A DNA stretch of 30,801 nucleotides from CAWUIO01 sp963922455. Its GTDB lineage: Bacteria; Bacteroidota; Bacteroidia; Cytophagales; Microscillaceae. The stretch lies in NCBI GenBank assembly GCA_963922455.1, contig CAWUIO010000082.1:1-30801 (forward strand), read 5' to 3'. How positions within the stretch are numbered: the stretch's first letter is position 1; every line of letters starts with the position of its first letter. This document shows, in pieces, positions 8,909-17,471 of the stretch. The position numbers were made by a program, and so were the translations under genes. The notes beneath the pieces are model-generated. The model was not told the origin of the DNA, ran no database searches, and saw only the letters and a program-made list of their open reading frames with translations.

Positions 8909-8989
8909 ACTGTAAAATAATCAAGTTCAATCCAATTTAAGTCTAGGTCGTAGTTTATGTGGCGCTGGTAAATTCAATGAATATATAGA

Positions 8990-10099
8990 CTAACGTCTTC
9001 GTCCTTTTCTGCGGCGGCTAGGGATATACCGGCTATTTCTATCGTTATAACGGGCAATCCTCCGGGTAGTTAAGATATAGTTGAGGCGAAAACCGGTGAC
9101 CACATACATGTCATTTTCTCCTTGTTTATCACCTCTTTGGTCACCATCTAGCCCGAAGCCACTAAATCGGTTAAATGAGCCATCGGTAAAATTTACCCGC
9201 TGTGGGTCTACGACAGAACCGTACAAAGTAGTAGCAGGTCCATAAAAAGACTCGATACGGGCTAAGTCACGATTTTGTTCGGCTGAGGCCGCGACGGGTT
9301 CGGCCGAGCGTTCAAAAAGAGCGCGGGCAACTCCCTCGGGCAAGTCTTCAATGTATGGATACGTACCTCCAACATCGTCTATATAATCAAAAAATGTAAG
9401 TCTAAAACCAATCTCGAGAGACAAATCAAATCGGTCACCAATTCTCCAACGCACACCTGCCCCAAGGGGAATAGCGGGTTGAAAGAGAGAATATTTATCG
9501 GGATAAGCCACTCCGGCATTGGGCCCTGTCTGTCTTACCAATCCTTGTCCTTCGGTAGAAAGCGGCCTCAAAGCCACCCAATCACCGGGGCTTGCGTCAC
9601 TACCCGTGTAGTTATCGGGAACTCTAGCTTTGGGGTTATGATAAAAAAAGGCAATTCCACCCATTAGATAAGGGGTGAAGTACTGTCTTCGGTAAAACCT
9701 TCCTCTACTGGGAAAAAACTCAAAAATTCCAACCACAGATAGCTCGAGGATATCATTTCGAAAGTGTAAATTTCGTGTGTATCGGGGAAAGCTCTCTAAT
9801 TTGTTAGGATCTGCAGCGATAAAATCATCCCCTTTTAGCCTACCATAAGCTAATGCGGCTCGTAAATGTACAAAAGCTCCCACTTTTCGGGTGACTTCTA
9901 TGGCAAAATTAGGGCGGGTGAAAGACAACTCTGTACTTACCCGTTGATTGATAGGGTTTAGATCCCCAAAGTAATTAAATAGATTTGCCTGGACCCCTAC
10001 TGTCCAGTAATCCTCTCTACGATAACTAGACGATTGTGAAAAAATATCGAAGCAGAAACTAAGAAAAATGAGAGTTAGCCAAACTTTACGGTTTCTCAT
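8990..10099 (-). CDS. Outer-membrane beta-barrel protein, PorG/DUF6089-like
   Basis: 369 residues with a signal peptide (VWLTLIFLSFCFDIFSQ) and alternating hydrophobic/aromatic strands typical of a barrel: YWTVGVQANLFNYFGDLNP near the N-terminus, RPNFAIEVTRKV, YFTPYLMGGIAFFYHNPKA, LGAGVRWRIGDRFDLSLEIG, and TGFRLNYILTTRR near the end. The YFGDLNP start is what DUF6089 proteins show; PorG of the type IX secretion system is a member of that group but is usually shorter, so I do not assign the name. The very basic tail (RRRKGRRR) is unusual for a barrel. First gene of a likely two-gene unit with the TPR-PD40-OmpA gene. Confidence 0.75.
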   Translation of the reverse strand: MRNRKVWLTLIFLSFCFDIFSQSSSYRREDYWTVGVQANLFNYFGDLNPINQRVSTELSFTRPNFAIEVTRKVGAFVHLRAALAYGRLKGDDFIAADPNKLESFPRYTRNLHFRNDILELSVVGIFEFFPSRGRFYRRQYFTPYLMGGIAFFYHNPKARVPDNYTGSDASPGDWVALRPLSTEGQGLVRQTGPNAGVAYPDKYSLFQPAIPLGAGVRWRIGDRFDLSLEIGFRLTFFDYIDDVGGTYPYIEDLPEGVARALFERSAEPVAASAEQNRDLARIESFYGPATTLYGSVVDPQRVNFTDGSFNRFSGFGLDGDQRGDKQGENDMYVVTGFRLNYILTTRRIARYNDRNSRYIPSRRRKGRRR

Positions 10100-10397
10100 A
10101 ATAGGAAAAAATTAGGCGGTCTCAGGTAGTTGCATAAATGTTATTGAGATCCAAAGGTAGAAAATATGTAACTTTTATAAGGTATTTCTAATTTTTTTAA
10201 ACGTAAGATTCTCTTAATTATGTACCGAAGTGTGAAATGTGAGCGGTTTTTTGCAATTTATAACTTCTAAGACACACTTCAAGGGAGTGAGAAGCTTACT
10301 AAATTTAAGCCAAAAGGCCGTTTTGCCAATGTTAGGCTTTTAATTCCTGACAAATATTATCAAAAACCATACTTGATAAGTTTTTTTTCATTTGAAT
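10100..10397. other. Divergent control region, barrel gene / anmK
   Basis: 298 bp with no gene. It is A/T-rich and contains the TACCTTTG element toward the barrel gene and an imperfect hairpin around 10264-10294 (CTTC...CACTTC/GGAGTG...GAAG). I saw no open frame of note and no copy of the GC-rich repeat. Confidence 0.5.
10152..10159 (-). promoter_or_regulatory. Candidate -7 promoter element of the barrel/OmpA unit
   Basis: The minus strand reads TACCTTTG here, an exact match to the Bacteroidota -7 consensus TAnnTTTG, giving a leader of roughly 45 nt before the ATG at 10099. No clear TTG lies at the expected -33 distance, so confidence is limited. Confidence 0.4.
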
Positions 10398-11588
10398 ATG
10401 AATAATAGTATACTAAGACAGTTTGACCCCTCCCAAGCCCAAATTATCCTGGGTACTATGTCGGGCACTTCCCTAGATGGTTTAGATCTGGCCCTTTGCG
10501 AGATTCGTGGCAGGGCTGCCCAAACCCAAATCAAATTGTTGAAGCACACTACCTTGCCGTATGCTGATGAATTCAGAAAAGAAATACAAAAAGTGTACGC
10601 AAAAGAACTTGTGCCCCTGGAGGTGCTTTGTAGATTACATCAAAAGATTGCACAGGTTCACGCGCAAGGCATCTTGGATACCTTAGGTCAATGGAGCATA
10701 AATCTCGCTAACTTGACTTGCATTGCCAGCCACGGACAAACTATTTTTCACGCACCTCCCTCACTTTATCCAGGCCAAGAAGCCGCCACTTTGCAAATTG
10801 GTGATGCTGATTTCATTGCCATGAAGACCGGTATTCCCGTTTTGAGCGATTTTAGGCAGAAGCAAATTGCAGCCGGAGGAGAAGGTGCCCCTTTAGCTTT
10901 GTATGCCGATGCATTGTTGTTTGCAGAACCATCACGCTCTCGAGTAATGCTCAATTTGGGAGGGATTTCCAATTTTACGTATTTACCGGCCGGGTATCTT
11001 CCCGGAGAAATACTAGCTACAGATACGGGGCCCGCCAACCGCTTGTCTGATTTGTGTGTTCAACAAAATATACCCGGATTATTCTTTGACGAGGCAGGTA
11101 TAAGAGCTTCCCGAGGAAAGGTTATGGGTAAGTGGCTTCAGGCTATGCTGGAACACCCTTTCTTTGCCCAAGGGCTCCCCAAAACTACCGGCCCTGAGAC
11201 CTTCAACGAACATTTTTTGAAGGCTAGCCAAGAAAAAGCCGGCCTTTTAGACCTATCTCTTGAAGATCAACTAGCGACCTTAAATCAACTAACTGCTCAA
11301 AGCATCGCTGATGCTATCTTTCAACTTCACCCCCGCCAAGAAGCCCTCGAAATCTATGTAAGTGGAGGAGGATGGCACAACCTAGACCTGATGAAGAAAA
11401 TTCGAGAAATAGTAAAACCCTATCCGGTCTACGGTTTTGATGTCCTGGGCATTCCAAGCGATGCCAAAGAAGCCGTATTAATGGCTCTTCTGGCCCACGA
11501 AACCTTACTCCAATCCCGCTTCCAACCCAATAAAAGCCCAGGTAAATTCCCCGGAGTATGCATGGGCAAAATCTCTTTACCCTATTAA
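10398..11588 (+). CDS. anmK: Anhydro-N-acetylmuramic acid kinase
   Basis: 396 residues from ATG 10398 (an in-frame TTG six bases earlier is less likely). AnmK opens and phosphorylates 1,6-anhydro-MurNAc released in peptidoglycan turnover, giving MurNAc-6-phosphate. Motifs in order: ILGTMSGTSLDGLDLAL (ATP-binding start), ASHGQTIFH, QIGDADFIAMKTGIPVLSDF with the catalytic Asp region, GGEGAPL, ATDTGPANRLSD, and VSGGGWHN near the C-terminus. Length is slightly above the usual 360-390. It is a single gene here; no murQ or permease is adjacent. Confidence 0.95.
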   Translation: MNNSILRQFDPSQAQIILGTMSGTSLDGLDLALCEIRGRAAQTQIKLLKHTTLPYADEFRKEIQKVYAKELVPLEVLCRLHQKIAQVHAQGILDTLGQWSINLANLTCIASHGQTIFHAPPSLYPGQEAATLQIGDADFIAMKTGIPVLSDFRQKQIAAGGEGAPLALYADALLFAEPSRSRVMLNLGGISNFTYLPAGYLPGEILATDTGPANRLSDLCVQQNIPGLFFDEAGIRASRGKVMGKWLQAMLEHPFFAQGLPKTTGPETFNEHFLKASQEKAGLLDLSLEDQLATLNQLTAQSIADAIFQLHPRQEALEIYVSGGGWHNLDLMKKIREIVKPYPVYGFDVLGIPSDAKEAVLMALLAHETLLQSRFQPNKSPGKFPGVCMGKISLPY

Positions 11589-11867
11589 ATGGGTCGCTTT
11601 TATTTCGTTTACTATATGCTATTGTATTATACCAAGACTTCTGTAGAATTAATAGAAAAGATATTTGCAAATATGCCTTAGATTTTCTTATTTTTGACCC
11701 GCACAAAAAGCTTAGTACTATGCTATCTTTATTCTTCTAAATTGGCAATCTCGCCAATCCCCCTCCATCTTCTTATTGCTTTGTAGCCTTTCCGGAAACC
11801 CGCGTTTTTCGGTCATTCCTTGGTAGTAACATTTCGTTTTTTTTAGGTTTCTTATCTCATTATAACT

Positions 11868-13673
11868 ATGGACTTTCTAGAAAGTAGGAAAGAATTACTC
11901 TTTCCGAAAATGAAAGCGTATCAGTTTTGTGTGAAGATATGCTTTCAATTTAAATCCTACGCTTACATGGCGATTGGGGTGGTCTTTATGGGAATGGTCT
12001 TCGAGACCAGCCTTACCTATGCCATGCGGTATTTAATAGATGCTTTCAGCGATCCGGATTCCTCAGCAATCCATTGGGCATTAACTTATGTAGTTTTGTA
12101 TATCATTATGGCGATCTGCTGGCGTTCCAGTGGATACATCGGTATGCATTGGGTCACCAAATCTCAAGCCTTAGCGATCGAGACGCTTTATCATTGGCTA
12201 AGCCAACACAGTAGCCGCTATTATTCAGATCATTTTGCCGGGTCACTGGCTACCAAAGTTACCAATGCCGGTAGTGGCATAAGCATGATCGTTCCTCGAC
12301 TTTTGTGGAATTTCTACCCAACCTTTTTGGGCCTCTTCATGTCGGTAGGCCTTATGTATACGGCAAGCCCCGTATTGGCCGGGATTTTATTGCTTTGGAG
12401 TATAATTTTCTTAGCTTTAAATAGTTGGTGGATGCGTCACAAAGTCGATTTATCCATCCAAGCGGCCGATGCGTTTACCGATTTAAAAGGACAGATTGTG
12501 GATATTTTAAACAATATCCGCACGGTACACCAATTTGCCCGTCTGAGCCGGGAACGAACTCGGGTACAAAGCTTTGTGCGGGACCATCAGCAGAAAGGCA
12601 TCCAGAGTTGGTATTATTCTGAAGGGGTACTCCTCATAAATAACGTGCTCCAGGCGGTATTACTGGCCGGTATGTTCTTGGGAGCCACGTATTTATACGA
12701 AAAAGGCCATCTCAGCATCGGAGAGGTTGTCATGGTAACCCACCTAACCTGGGGGATCATGGAGTCCTTATTTTTCATCGGCAATGACCTCAACGGCTTG
12801 ATGGAAAACTACGGTCAAGTGTCCCAAGGCCTACAATTAATTTTGGAAGAACACGAGATTACCGATCAGGACCCTCCCGAATCACTGAAATTAAATAAAG
12901 CAGGCATTGACTTCAAGAAGGTAGGTTTTGCCTATCCCGGAACCCAGGCCGTGTTTGCTAATTTCAATTTACATATTCCAGCCGGGCAGAAGATTGGCCT
13001 GGTGGGGAGAAGTGGGGCTGGTAAAAGTACCTTGGTACAACTCCTACTCCGGATGTATGATATTCAAGATGGGGAGATCTTGATTGATGGACAAAATATT
13101 GCCCGGGTTACCCAAAATAGCCTAAGGCAATCCATCTGCTTTGTCCCCCAAACGAGTATGCTTTTCCACCGAAGTCTGGCCGACAATATCCTCTACGGAA
13201 ATCCCGAAGCCAGTTCAGAAGAGTTGGCCTTAGCAGCCCGCCACGCCGGTGCGGCCGAATTCATTGAGAAGCAGCCAGAACAATATGAGACCTTGGTTGG
13301 AGAAAGGGGGGTCAAACTATCGGGAGGACAAACCCAGAGGATCTGTATTGCCCGGGCCATGCTCAAAGAAGCCCCGATCCTAATTTTGGATGAAGCCACC
13401 AGTGCCTTAGACAGCGAAAGCGAGTTGATCGTACAAGATGCTTTAAATGAATTGATTAAGCAAAAAACGGTCATCGCCATTGCTCACCGCCTTTCCACCC
13501 TCCGTATGATGGACCGTATCGTCGTAATCGATGAGGGGAAAATCGTACAAGATGGCACGCACCAGGAGCTACTCAACCAGGAGGGCATATATTCCTACTT
13601 ATGGAAGCACCAAGCAGGAGGCTTTTTAGGAGGCGATTTAGACAAAGAGGTCAAAACAGCTCCTTCAAACTAA
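11868..13673 (+). CDS. ABC exporter, fused permease and ATPase
   Basis: 601-residue half-transporter of the ABCB/MsbA type, expected to dimerise in the inner membrane. Residues about 30-315 hold six transmembrane helices; the ATPase has Walker A GRSGAGKST (380-388), Q-loop FVPQTSMLF, signature LSGGQ (484-488), Walker B ILILDEA (505-511), D-loop SALD and H-loop His540. All catalytic residues are intact. Substrate (lipid, peptide or drug) is not readable. ATG at 11868 after a 279-bp gap containing nothing I recognise. A strong terminator follows 15 bp after the stop. Confidence 0.92.
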   Translation: MDFLESRKELLFPKMKAYQFCVKICFQFKSYAYMAIGVVFMGMVFETSLTYAMRYLIDAFSDPDSSAIHWALTYVVLYIIMAICWRSSGYIGMHWVTKSQALAIETLYHWLSQHSSRYYSDHFAGSLATKVTNAGSGISMIVPRLLWNFYPTFLGLFMSVGLMYTASPVLAGILLLWSIIFLALNSWWMRHKVDLSIQAADAFTDLKGQIVDILNNIRTVHQFARLSRERTRVQSFVRDHQQKGIQSWYYSEGVLLINNVLQAVLLAGMFLGATYLYEKGHLSIGEVVMVTHLTWGIMESLFFIGNDLNGLMENYGQVSQGLQLILEEHEITDQDPPESLKLNKAGIDFKKVGFAYPGTQAVFANFNLHIPAGQKIGLVGRSGAGKSTLVQLLLRMYDIQDGEILIDGQNIARVTQNSLRQSICFVPQTSMLFHRSLADNILYGNPEASSEELALAARHAGAAEFIEKQPEQYETLVGERGVKLSGGQTQRICIARAMLKEAPILILDEATSALDSESELIVQDALNELIKQKTVIAIAHRLSTLRMMDRIVVIDEGKIVQDGTHQELLNQEGIYSYLWKHQAGGFLGGDLDKEVKTAPSN

Positions 13674-13688
13674 AACTATTGGAGATTT

Positions 13689-13719
13689 GGGCCCGGAATC
13701 AATTTCGGGCCCCTCTTTT
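13689..13719. terminator. Intrinsic terminator between convergent genes
   Basis: GGGCCCGGAA (13689-13698) pairs with TTTCGGGCCC (13703-13712; one G-T pair), loop TCAA, followed by CTCTTTTA. Serves the ABC exporter; its T-run contains the stop codon of the Rof-like gene on the other strand. Confidence 0.8.
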
Positions 13720-14020
13720 ATCGTATAAGGCAAGAGTAGCCCTCACTACCCGGTAAGGGCACAACGTGTTCATCCATCCGGATAAGGCGATCCAGCCGAA
13801 AACGAAGCCCCGTACTCAAAACCAGATATTCCTCTCCATCTCGGGCATACAGTTCCTGTATCCGAGCCTGCGTACTTTGCTTTTTTCCCTCTTCATCCCA
13901 ATACGCAAACTCACTTATTTGTTGGCGCATGGCCGAAATCTCAAGCAAGTCATAATAATCACAAGAAATAGGGGTATACGGGCTACTATCTTTCATTATC
14001 TTAATATTTTGCTTGTTCAT
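13718..14020 (-). CDS. Rof-like Rho-binding antiterminator family protein
   Basis: 100 residues (ATG 14020; a second in-frame Met at residue 9 would give 92). The stretch YTPISCDYYDLLE (15-27) matches the conserved start of the Rof/YaeO family (E. coli: YQPINCDDYDNLE), and the rest follows the same small beta-barrel plan: a strand with TQARIQELYARDGEEYLVLSTG and LRFRLDRLIRMDE. In enterobacteria Rof binds Rho and blocks its access to RNA; that role here is inference. An insert between helix and barrel (AYWDEEGKKQS) differs from the E. coli protein. Single gene converging on the ABC exporter. Confidence 0.7.
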   Translation of the reverse strand: MNKQNIKIMKDSSPYTPISCDYYDLLEISAMRQQISEFAYWDEEGKKQSTQARIQELYARDGEEYLVLSTGLRFRLDRLIRMDEHVVPLPGSEGYSCLIR

Positions 14021-14474
14021 AGGTAAAACAAAAGTCTAGGACTTCCTAGTTCACATGGCTCAGCTAGTAGCCTAGGCAGATGTATAAAAATTGAGGGGCT
14101 GCCCCCGGCGAATAGGATGGCTTTTCATATTTTCACATAGTGCCGCCGGGGTCGGGCTATCACTACTCGCTGCCTCTCCCCTAAAGGCCAACACGAGCTC
14201 AAACAGGCCGTTCTATCCCTCAGCCAGAATTTTGCTAAAAAATTAAGTGAGTCTAGCTTTTCAAAAAAGTTTTGTAAAATAATTTGCCCGGCCTATTAAT
14301 TTAGCGTGTTTTATCGTTCCCGGCTATACGTGCATAAAAGCTCATCTTCTCCATAAAATATACTTCCATCATCCTTCTCAGCTAGAAATTTGATTTCCTA
14401 AATTAGGAGCGCCCTGAATTTCTTAGTAGACAGCCTTTACAGACTTTGGGCTAGCTACCAGAGCTTGTCTTTGT
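14021..14474. other. Gene-free stretch with repeat copy 3
   Basis: 454 bp between the start of the Rof-like gene and the first recognisable codon of the broken cytochrome gene. It holds repeat copy 3 (14095-14225). The remaining about 250 bp are A/T-rich and stop-rich in all frames; I found no upstream part of the cytochrome gene, no insertion sequence and no clear target duplication. Confidence 0.6.
14095..14225 (+). repeat. Structured intergenic repeat, copy 3 (subtype A)
   Basis: Ends pair as GGCTG (14097-14101) with CAGCC (14221-14225); the other complete copies have GGCTT/AAGCC, so both sides have changed together. Variable hairpin: CCCCGGCG (14103-14110) with CGCCGGGG (14144-14151), 8 bp, 33-nt loop. 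Third helix CTCG (14166-14169) with CGAG (14194-14197). Constant stretches include GTCGGGCT, CACTACTCGCTGCC and GAGCTCAAACAGGCCG. Confidence 0.9.
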
Positions 14475-16295
14475 GCCCTCCAAACCCGATTTATCATTAT
14501 CGGGGAGCTAGGCAGAGCCTACGGGATCACCTACAAATGGAATGAAACGGGTACTGACGCTACCCTACTCACCGATGGATTGGATGAAAATATCGACATA
14601 ATCGGGTCTGACGGCCAAATCTATACCCAGACCTGGCATTATCCCAGCCGCAATGAATGCCTTAACTGCCATAATCAAAATGCCGGTCAAGTGTTGGGAG
14701 TCAAAACCCAACAAGTCAACGGCGACTTTACCTACCCCAGCGGTATCAGCGATAACCAATTGCATGCTTGGAATCAACTTAATCTTTTTGACCAAGATGT
14801 CGGAAATCCTAGCCAACTTATCCGAAATGTACCGCTTGATGATCCCCAAGCTATTCAAGCATTTAAAGTTCGTTCCTACTTAGATGCCAACTGTTCTTAC
14901 TGTCACCAACCCGGAGGCGTAGATGGAGCCTTTGATGCCCGTATCACCAGTCCCTTGGCTATGCAAGGACTGATAAACCAGCCTACGATCAGTGCCGCCT
15001 CTAAAAATAGCGTAGTAGTGCTACCGGGTGATACCATACATTCTGAACTTTGGGTACGAGACAACAGTGTTGGCGACATTGCCATGCCTCCTCTGGCCAA
15101 AAATATCGTCCATCAAGCCTATATGGATGTTTTAAGTGACTGGATCATGGGCTTAGAAAGTCCCAGCTTGGATATACTTGGGGAAGTAGGAACTGCTACC
15201 ATAGATCATAATTGGACTAGTGTAGTATTTACCCAAACGTATACAGATCCGGTAATTGTAGCTGGAGCCCCTAGCTTTAACGATACCCAAGCGGTTACCG
15301 TCCGGGTAAGAAACCTAAGCCCAGGAGGTTGCGAGATTCGCTTAGATGCTTGGCAATGTCAGCCACAAACCCACGCCCTCGAAACCATCCATTATCTAGT
15401 GATGGAGTCTGGTAGCCATACCCTGGCCAATGGCAAAAAAATTCAGGCCGGAAAAATACAAAGCGATATGAATTTGCGGACCCACCCCTTCCCGGAGAGT
15501 TTTTCCGAAACTCCTGCCTTCCTCGCTCAGGTGGTGAGCGAAAATGAGGCAGTTGCTGTGATCAGCCGTCTAGACCATCGACAAACCAATGCCAGCCAAT
15601 TCCAGTTTCGCTTGCAGGAGCAAGAGGGTAGTGATGGAATACACGCCATAGAAATTGTATGTTGGGTCGCGGCCGAATCAGGCAATTTTGACGGATACTT
15701 ACCCTTCGAGATCAAACGTCTACCCCTGCACGTAGAGGAATTTTGGACGCCTATTCACTTGGAGCAAGATTACGAGACAGCCCCCCTATTCCTAGGACAT
15801 ATTTCCAGTAATCACGGAGGAGATGTATGTGCCCTCCGATATCGTCAAACTACCGCTAGTTCGGTTGAAATATTCCTCGAGGAAGAGCAATGTGGTGACC
15901 AGGAAACGGGCCATTACCTAGAAGACGTGCATTATTTTGCCTTTGCATCTCCAGGTTTGTTTCCCTTGGAGCAGGTCGTGCCCAGCTTGGCTTCTCAACG
16001 AGAACTTAGCCCCTCAATAGCCCTGGCCGAGGAGCCATACCCGAGTTTTAATCTATACCCCAACCCTGTCACGTATGGGGATGACTTTTACATTGAGTGG
16101 TATGAAAAAAGCCTAGGGCAAGCGCATATTCAGCTTTTCAGTTTGGACGGGACATTAGCTTACGAGGATTCCAAGGCCATACACGCTGGGATCAATCGTT
16201 GGAAAGTACCCAGCCATAAACTCCCTAAAGGTTTGTATACCCTTAAAGTTCTAAGTCCCCAAGGGGCTTACATGAAGAGATTGCTGCTAAACTAA
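14475..16295 (+). pseudogene. 5'-truncated dihaem cytochrome with lectin-like modules and T9SS sorting domain
   Basis: Recognisable coding starts around ALQTRF...GRAYGITYKWNETG (14475-14552), before any plausible start; the frame is open back to a TAG at 14427, with no ATG or GTG, only a TTG at 14580 inside the conserved region. Remaining: haem motif CLNCH (14658-14672), second haem motif CSYCH (14892-14906), a PPLAK-Met ligand candidate near 15083, two or three beta-sandwich modules with the pattern HNW..V.F...Y.DPVIVA...RVRN (15160-15960), and a type A T9SS domain from FNLYPNPV to the end. Full-length relatives carry a signal peptide and an N-terminal domain; both are absent, so the product could not be exported or haem-loaded. 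Reading frame is otherwise intact, suggesting a recent loss. Confidence 0.75.
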
Positions 16296-16323
16296 GCTAG
16301 CAGGAAGACCTGCTCTATGTTGC

Positions 16324-16356
16324 CAAAGCCTGTATACTTTACGTGTACAGGCTTTG
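16324..16356. terminator. Stem-loop after the truncated cytochrome gene
   Basis: CAAAGCCTGTA (16324-16334) pairs exactly with TACAGGCTTTG (16346-16356), an 11-bp stem with an 11-nt loop, 28 bp past the stop. There is no T-run after it, so it may end transcription weakly or only protect the 3' end of the message. Confidence 0.55.
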
Positions 16357-16478
16357 GGCATCTAAAGCACAAATACACCGCGTAAATTTAGTATTTGGCC
16401 CTTTTGAATGAGTATCCGGAACAACTATACCGGAAAATCGCCCGTTTTTACATTAGGTAAATCACCAAATCTTTTCGT

Positions 16479-17198
16479 ATGCAACGTATTCATTCCATTA
16501 CTTACCGTGTCTTAGGACTATGCTGCCTTATGGTTTTTGTCCTAAGCCCCGCACAGACTGCCCAAGCTCAAAGCCAATGTGTCTTTTATTTTCCTGTTAA
16601 AAAGGGAGCAGAGTTTGAACATACCTATTACAATAAAAAAGGAAAAGTTGATATTGTGTCCAAACATACCGTTTTAGACCAAAAAACAGTTGGAAGTAAA
16701 GTGGTCATCAATGCCCGTAATGAGCAATTTGATGCTAAAAATAAGCCCTTTGCCCAGGCCGACTACGAAGTGTTCTGCGAGGGAAATGTGTTTAAATACA
16801 AATTCGGTCAAGTGGCCATGCAAGGCATGGGGCAAAATGGCCAAAACATGGACATGGCGATCGAGGGGGATTTTCTTACCCTCCCGGCCAACCCTCAAGC
16901 TGGACAAAGTCTGGACGATGCCCATATCAGCATGAAAATGAACAGCGGAGGAATGGGGATGAACATGAAAGTACATATCCAAAACCGTAAAGTGGAAGCC
17001 GTAGAACAGGTGACTGTTCCAGCTGGGACCTTTGAGTGTATCAAAGTGAGTTACCAGTCGGAGATGAAAATGATGATGACTATCCGTACCCGTACCATCG
17101 AATGGTTTGCCAAAGACATTGGCTTGGTCAAAGCCGAATACTATGACAAATCTGGCAAAAAAAGCGGATCGACCGAATTAACTGCCTTGAAGCGCTAA
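16479..17198 (+). CDS. Exported TapB-like (DUF3108-like) protein
   Basis: 239 residues with a signal peptide (VLGLCCLMVFVLSPAQ, cleavage near AQAQS). The mature part begins YFPVKKGAEFEHTYYNKKGK and has the repeating beta-strand plan of the TapB/DUF3108-like family, ending in the typical VEAVEQVTVPAGTFECIKV, then TRTIEWFAKDIGLVKAEYYD. A Met/Gly-rich middle (MQGMGQNGQNMDMAI and MKMNSGGMGMNMKV) is unusually methionine-heavy; metal binding is conceivable but unproven. Likely periplasmic or surface-attached; molecular function unknown. ATG at 16479; single gene. Confidence 0.8.
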   Translation: MQRIHSITYRVLGLCCLMVFVLSPAQTAQAQSQCVFYFPVKKGAEFEHTYYNKKGKVDIVSKHTVLDQKTVGSKVVINARNEQFDAKNKPFAQADYEVFCEGNVFKYKFGQVAMQGMGQNGQNMDMAIEGDFLTLPANPQAGQSLDDAHISMKMNSGGMGMNMKVHIQNRKVEAVEQVTVPAGTFECIKVSYQSEMKMMMTIRTRTIEWFAKDIGLVKAEYYDKSGKKSGSTELTALKR

Positions 17199-17231
17199 AG
17201 CTACCCGGTTTAAGACCTCAAAAAGACATGA

Positions 17232-17360
17232 GGGGCTTCCCCGCTTAGGGACCATGCGTTTCCAATAGAAAAATCCTTGCCGCGCGGGTCGGGCTCTCGC
17301 TACTCGCCGGCCTCCCCCCAGCCAGCGGCGGGCTCAAACAGGCCGCTCCATCCCTAAGCC
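17232..17360 (+). repeat. Structured intergenic repeat, copy 4 (subtype B)
   Basis: Between convergent genes. Ends pair GGCTT (17234-17238) with AAGCC (17356-17360). The variable hairpin is the weakest of the set: CCCGC (17240-17244) with GCGGG (17284-17288), 5 bp, 39-nt loop. Third helix CTCGCCG (17303-17309) with CGGCGGG (17326-17332), 7 bp including one G-T pair. The right half is nearly identical to copy 5. Confidence 0.9.
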
Positions 17361-17387
17361 TTGGAGAGTATGATTTTATTTTTTTAC

Positions 17388-17424
17388 AAAAAGACTTGCC
17401 CTTCATAAAAGGCAAGTCTTTTTT
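17388..17424. terminator. Bidirectional intrinsic terminator
   Basis: A perfect 13-bp stem, AAAAAGACTTGCC (17388-17400) with GGCAAGTCTTTTT (17411-17423), 10-nt loop, flanked by A-run and T-run, so it works for both the TapB-like gene (+) and the NosL-like gene (-). Confidence 0.9.
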
Positions 17425-17471
17425 GTTTATAGAACAACTAAGCACACTTTTTATAAAGCAATCCAAACGCT

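Noticed and set aside
11589..11867. Possible small gene in the gap before the ABC exporter
   Set aside because: A 60-codon frame overlaps the end of anmK, has no recognisable family or start context, and the rest of the gap shows nothing.
14580..14582. TTG as a genuine start of the cytochrome gene
   Set aside because: The reading upstream of it (RAYGITYKWNETG) is still conserved family sequence, so it lies inside the original gene and not at its start.
16674..16982. 102-codon minus-strand open frame across the TapB-like gene
   Set aside because: Antisense shadow of a gene with a clear signal peptide and family motifs; no support of its own.
17245..17466. 73-codon minus-strand open frame starting inside repeat copy 4
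   Set aside because: It runs through the repeat and a perfect terminator hairpin, has no family likeness, and similar frames in other copies come from the GC-rich repeat.
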